Part shown: piece by piece, positions 62,700 through 64,000 of the stretch
Layout: each line of letters opens with the position of its first letter
Numbering within the stretch: position 1 is the first letter of the stretch
Origin: Aestuariispira insulae
Lineage (GTDB): Bacteria; Pseudomonadota; Alphaproteobacteria; UBA8366; Aestuariispiraceae
DNA: 64,000 bases
Reading direction: 5' to 3'
Assembly (NCBI RefSeq): GCF_003385955.1
Contig: NZ_QRDW01000001.1
Span: 727,893-791,892, forward strand
Translations under genes and position numbers: made by a program
Notes under the pieces: generated by a model
Database searches by the model: none
The model's input: the letters and a program-made list of their open reading frames with translations, nothing else
Told to the model about the DNA's origin: nothing

Positions 62700-64000
62700 A
62701 TGACCGACCAGAGTTCCTCCCTGCCCTTTGATCGCAGTATTTTGCGCGCCTCCGACATCCGGGGCATTGTCGGGAAAAATCTGGATGAAGGGGTGGTGCA
62801 TCGGATCGGGCGCGCCTTTGGCACATATGTCCGCGGGCAGGGCGGCAAGACGGTGGCCGTCAGCTTTGATGGCCGTCTCTCCTCCCCCGCGCTGGAACAG
62901 GCCCTGGTCGGCGGCCTGATGAAAAGCGGCATGACCGTGCGGCGTGTCGGTCGAGGGCCAAGCCCCATGCTCTATTTCGCAACCCATCACCTGGGCACCG
63001 ATGCCGGGATGATGATCACCGGCTCCCACAACCCGCCGGAATATAACGGCATTAAGATGATGCTGAACGGACAGTCTTTCCATGGCGACGATATCCAGCG
63101 GCTGGGGACATTGATAGAGGCAGAAAATTTTGAAGAAGTCGCCGGCGCGCAAGAAAACGCGCCTGTTGCCCAGGCCTATGTGAACCGCCTCATGGAGGAT
63201 TTTTCTCCCGCCACCCCGCTGACCGTCGCCTGGGACGCCGGAAACGGTGCAGCGGGCGAGATCATGCAGGAACTGGCAGCCCGGCTGCCTGGCACCCATT
63301 ATCTGCTCAATGAAGAAATAGATGGCCGTTTCCCCAATCACCACCCGGATCCGACGATTGAGGAAAATCTGGAACAGTTGAAAGCCCATGTCATCACGCG
63401 GAAATGTGATCTCGGGATTGCCTTTGACGGCGATGGCGACCGGATTGGTGTCGTCGATCAAAAAGGGCGCGTGGTCTGGGGAGATCAGATGATGATCCTG
63501 TTCGCCCGGGAGATTTTACGCGAGCATCCCGGCGCCACCATTATTGGCGATGTGAAATGCAGCCAGACCTTCTTTGACGAGGTGGCAAAGCTTGGCGGCA
63601 AACCGATCATGTGGAAAAGCGGCCATGCCATGGTAAAGGCCAAGATGGTCGAGACCGGCGCCCTGCTGGCGGGCGAGATGAGTGCGCATATTTTCTTCAA
63701 ACACCGTTATTACGGATTTGATGATGCGCTTTATGCGGCTGTGCGCCTGCTTTCGATCCTCGGCCGGGGAGAAAAACCCCTGGCCGACATCCTGGATGCC
63801 ATGCCCACCACCGTGAATACGCCCGAATTGCGCTTTGATTGTGATGAAAACCGCAAGTTTGAGGTGGTCAGGGAAGTCGCCGAAAGACTGGCCACCGAGC
63901 CGGAGGCCGAGATTTCCACGCTCGATGGTGTCCGGGTCAGCACAAAGCATGGCTGGTGGCTGCTACGTGCCTCCAATACCCAGGCGGTTTTGGTGGCCCG
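62700..64000 (+). CDS. Phosphomannomutase/phosphoglucomutase (partial, C-terminus off window)
   Basis: The first 433 residues are present. The catalytic serine loop is MITGSHNPPEYNGIKMM, the metal-binding loop AFDGDGDRIGVVD, and the sugar-binding loop LLAGEMSAHIFFK. The fourth (phosphate-binding) domain runs off the end. It interconverts hexose 1- and 6-phosphates for exopolysaccharide and lipopolysaccharide precursors. The bifunctional AlgC/ManB type is most likely. The ribosome binding site is weak; no other nearby ATG fits better. Confidence 0.93.
   Translation, partial: MTDQSSSLPFDRSILRASDIRGIVGKNLDEGVVHRIGRAFGTYVRGQGGKTVAVSFDGRLSSPALEQALVGGLMKSGMTVRRVGRGPSPMLYFATHHLGTDAGMMITGSHNPPEYNGIKMMLNGQSFHGDDIQRLGTLIEAENFEEVAGAQENAPVAQAYVNRLMEDFSPATPLTVAWDAGNGAAGEIMQELAARLPGTHYLLNEEIDGRFPNHHPDPTIEENLEQLKAHVITRKCDLGIAFDGDGDRIGVVDQKGRVVWGDQMMILFAREILREHPGATIIGDVKCSQTFFDEVAKLGGKPIMWKSGHAMVKAKMVETGALLAGEMSAHIFFKHRYYGFDDALYAAVRLLSILGRGEKPLADILDAMPTTVNTPELRFDCDENRKFEVVREVAERLATEPEAEISTLDGVRVSTKHGWWLLRASNTQAVLVA

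Noticed and set aside
1-64000. Search for tRNA genes, CRISPR repeats, insertion sequences and attachment sites
   Set aside because: No TTCGAAT-type T-arm with cloverleaf, no regularly spaced repeats, and no transposase or integrase motifs were seen by eye.

Overview
The window is a gene-dense chromosomal segment of an alphaproteobacterium. Four things support the class: a two-piece, circularly permuted tmRNA gene, an alpha-type SspB ClpXP adaptor, an AapJQMP general amino acid transporter and a FlaF-like protein. I cannot fix a family from sequence alone; G+C is moderately high with preferred CTG/ATC codons. Two genes run off the edges: a nicotinate phosphoribosyltransferase-like gene on the left and a phosphomannomutase/phosphoglucomutase on the right. 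I saw no insertion sequence, prophage, CRISPR array, rRNA or tRNA gene.

Layout. 1-9.4 kb: NAPRTase-like gene, class II DAHP synthase, a PepSY protein plus cytochrome b561 facing a two-component system, a PLP aminotransferase, GNAT, glutathione reductase and a thioredoxin-like ferredoxin. 9.4-14.3 kb: tungstate transporter tupBCA behind a possibly structured leader, then small membrane or secreted proteins, including FliL-like and FlaF-like orphans. 14.3-19.6 kb: aapJQMP, with an attenuating hairpin after aapJ and an unusual insertion in aapM. 19.7-25.5 kb: an orphan TAXI receptor, an SRAP protein, and an operon of a ribbon-helix-helix protein, PspA, YqiJ and flotillin behind an array of palindromes. 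25.5-34.9 kb: nrdA and nrdB, separated by a complete oligopeptide/dipeptide ABC operon, both preceded by paired NrdR-like boxes. nrdA also has DnaA boxes and nrdB a long inverted repeat in its leader.

34.9-47.6 kb is catabolic and regulatory: an MFS transporter with a divergent LysR, a gamma-butyrobetaine hydroxylase-like dioxygenase, histidine degradation genes hutG, hutI and hutF (HutC-type operator between hutI and hutF), a LysR-GST-flavin-barrel cassette with a shared operator, and a GlxA-type regulator. 47.6-55.5 kb is housekeeping: M23 peptidase, xseA, purD, pmbA, a VOC protein and rarD. 55.5-57.3 kb holds a secreted subtilisin followed by a lipoprotein that resembles a free-standing subtilisin prodomain. 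58-60.9 kb holds class I fumarase, sspB and ssrA, so a tagging RNA sits directly upstream of the adaptor that recognises its tag. 60.9-62.5 kb holds a small membrane protein, a methyltransferase and a MarR regulator that share an operator-like sequence.

The best leads for new biology are the aapM insertion, the subtilisin/prodomain-lipoprotein pair, the nrdB and tupB leaders, and the operator array ahead of the RHH-PspA-YqiJ-flotillin operon. All are read by eye; no database search or folding program was run.
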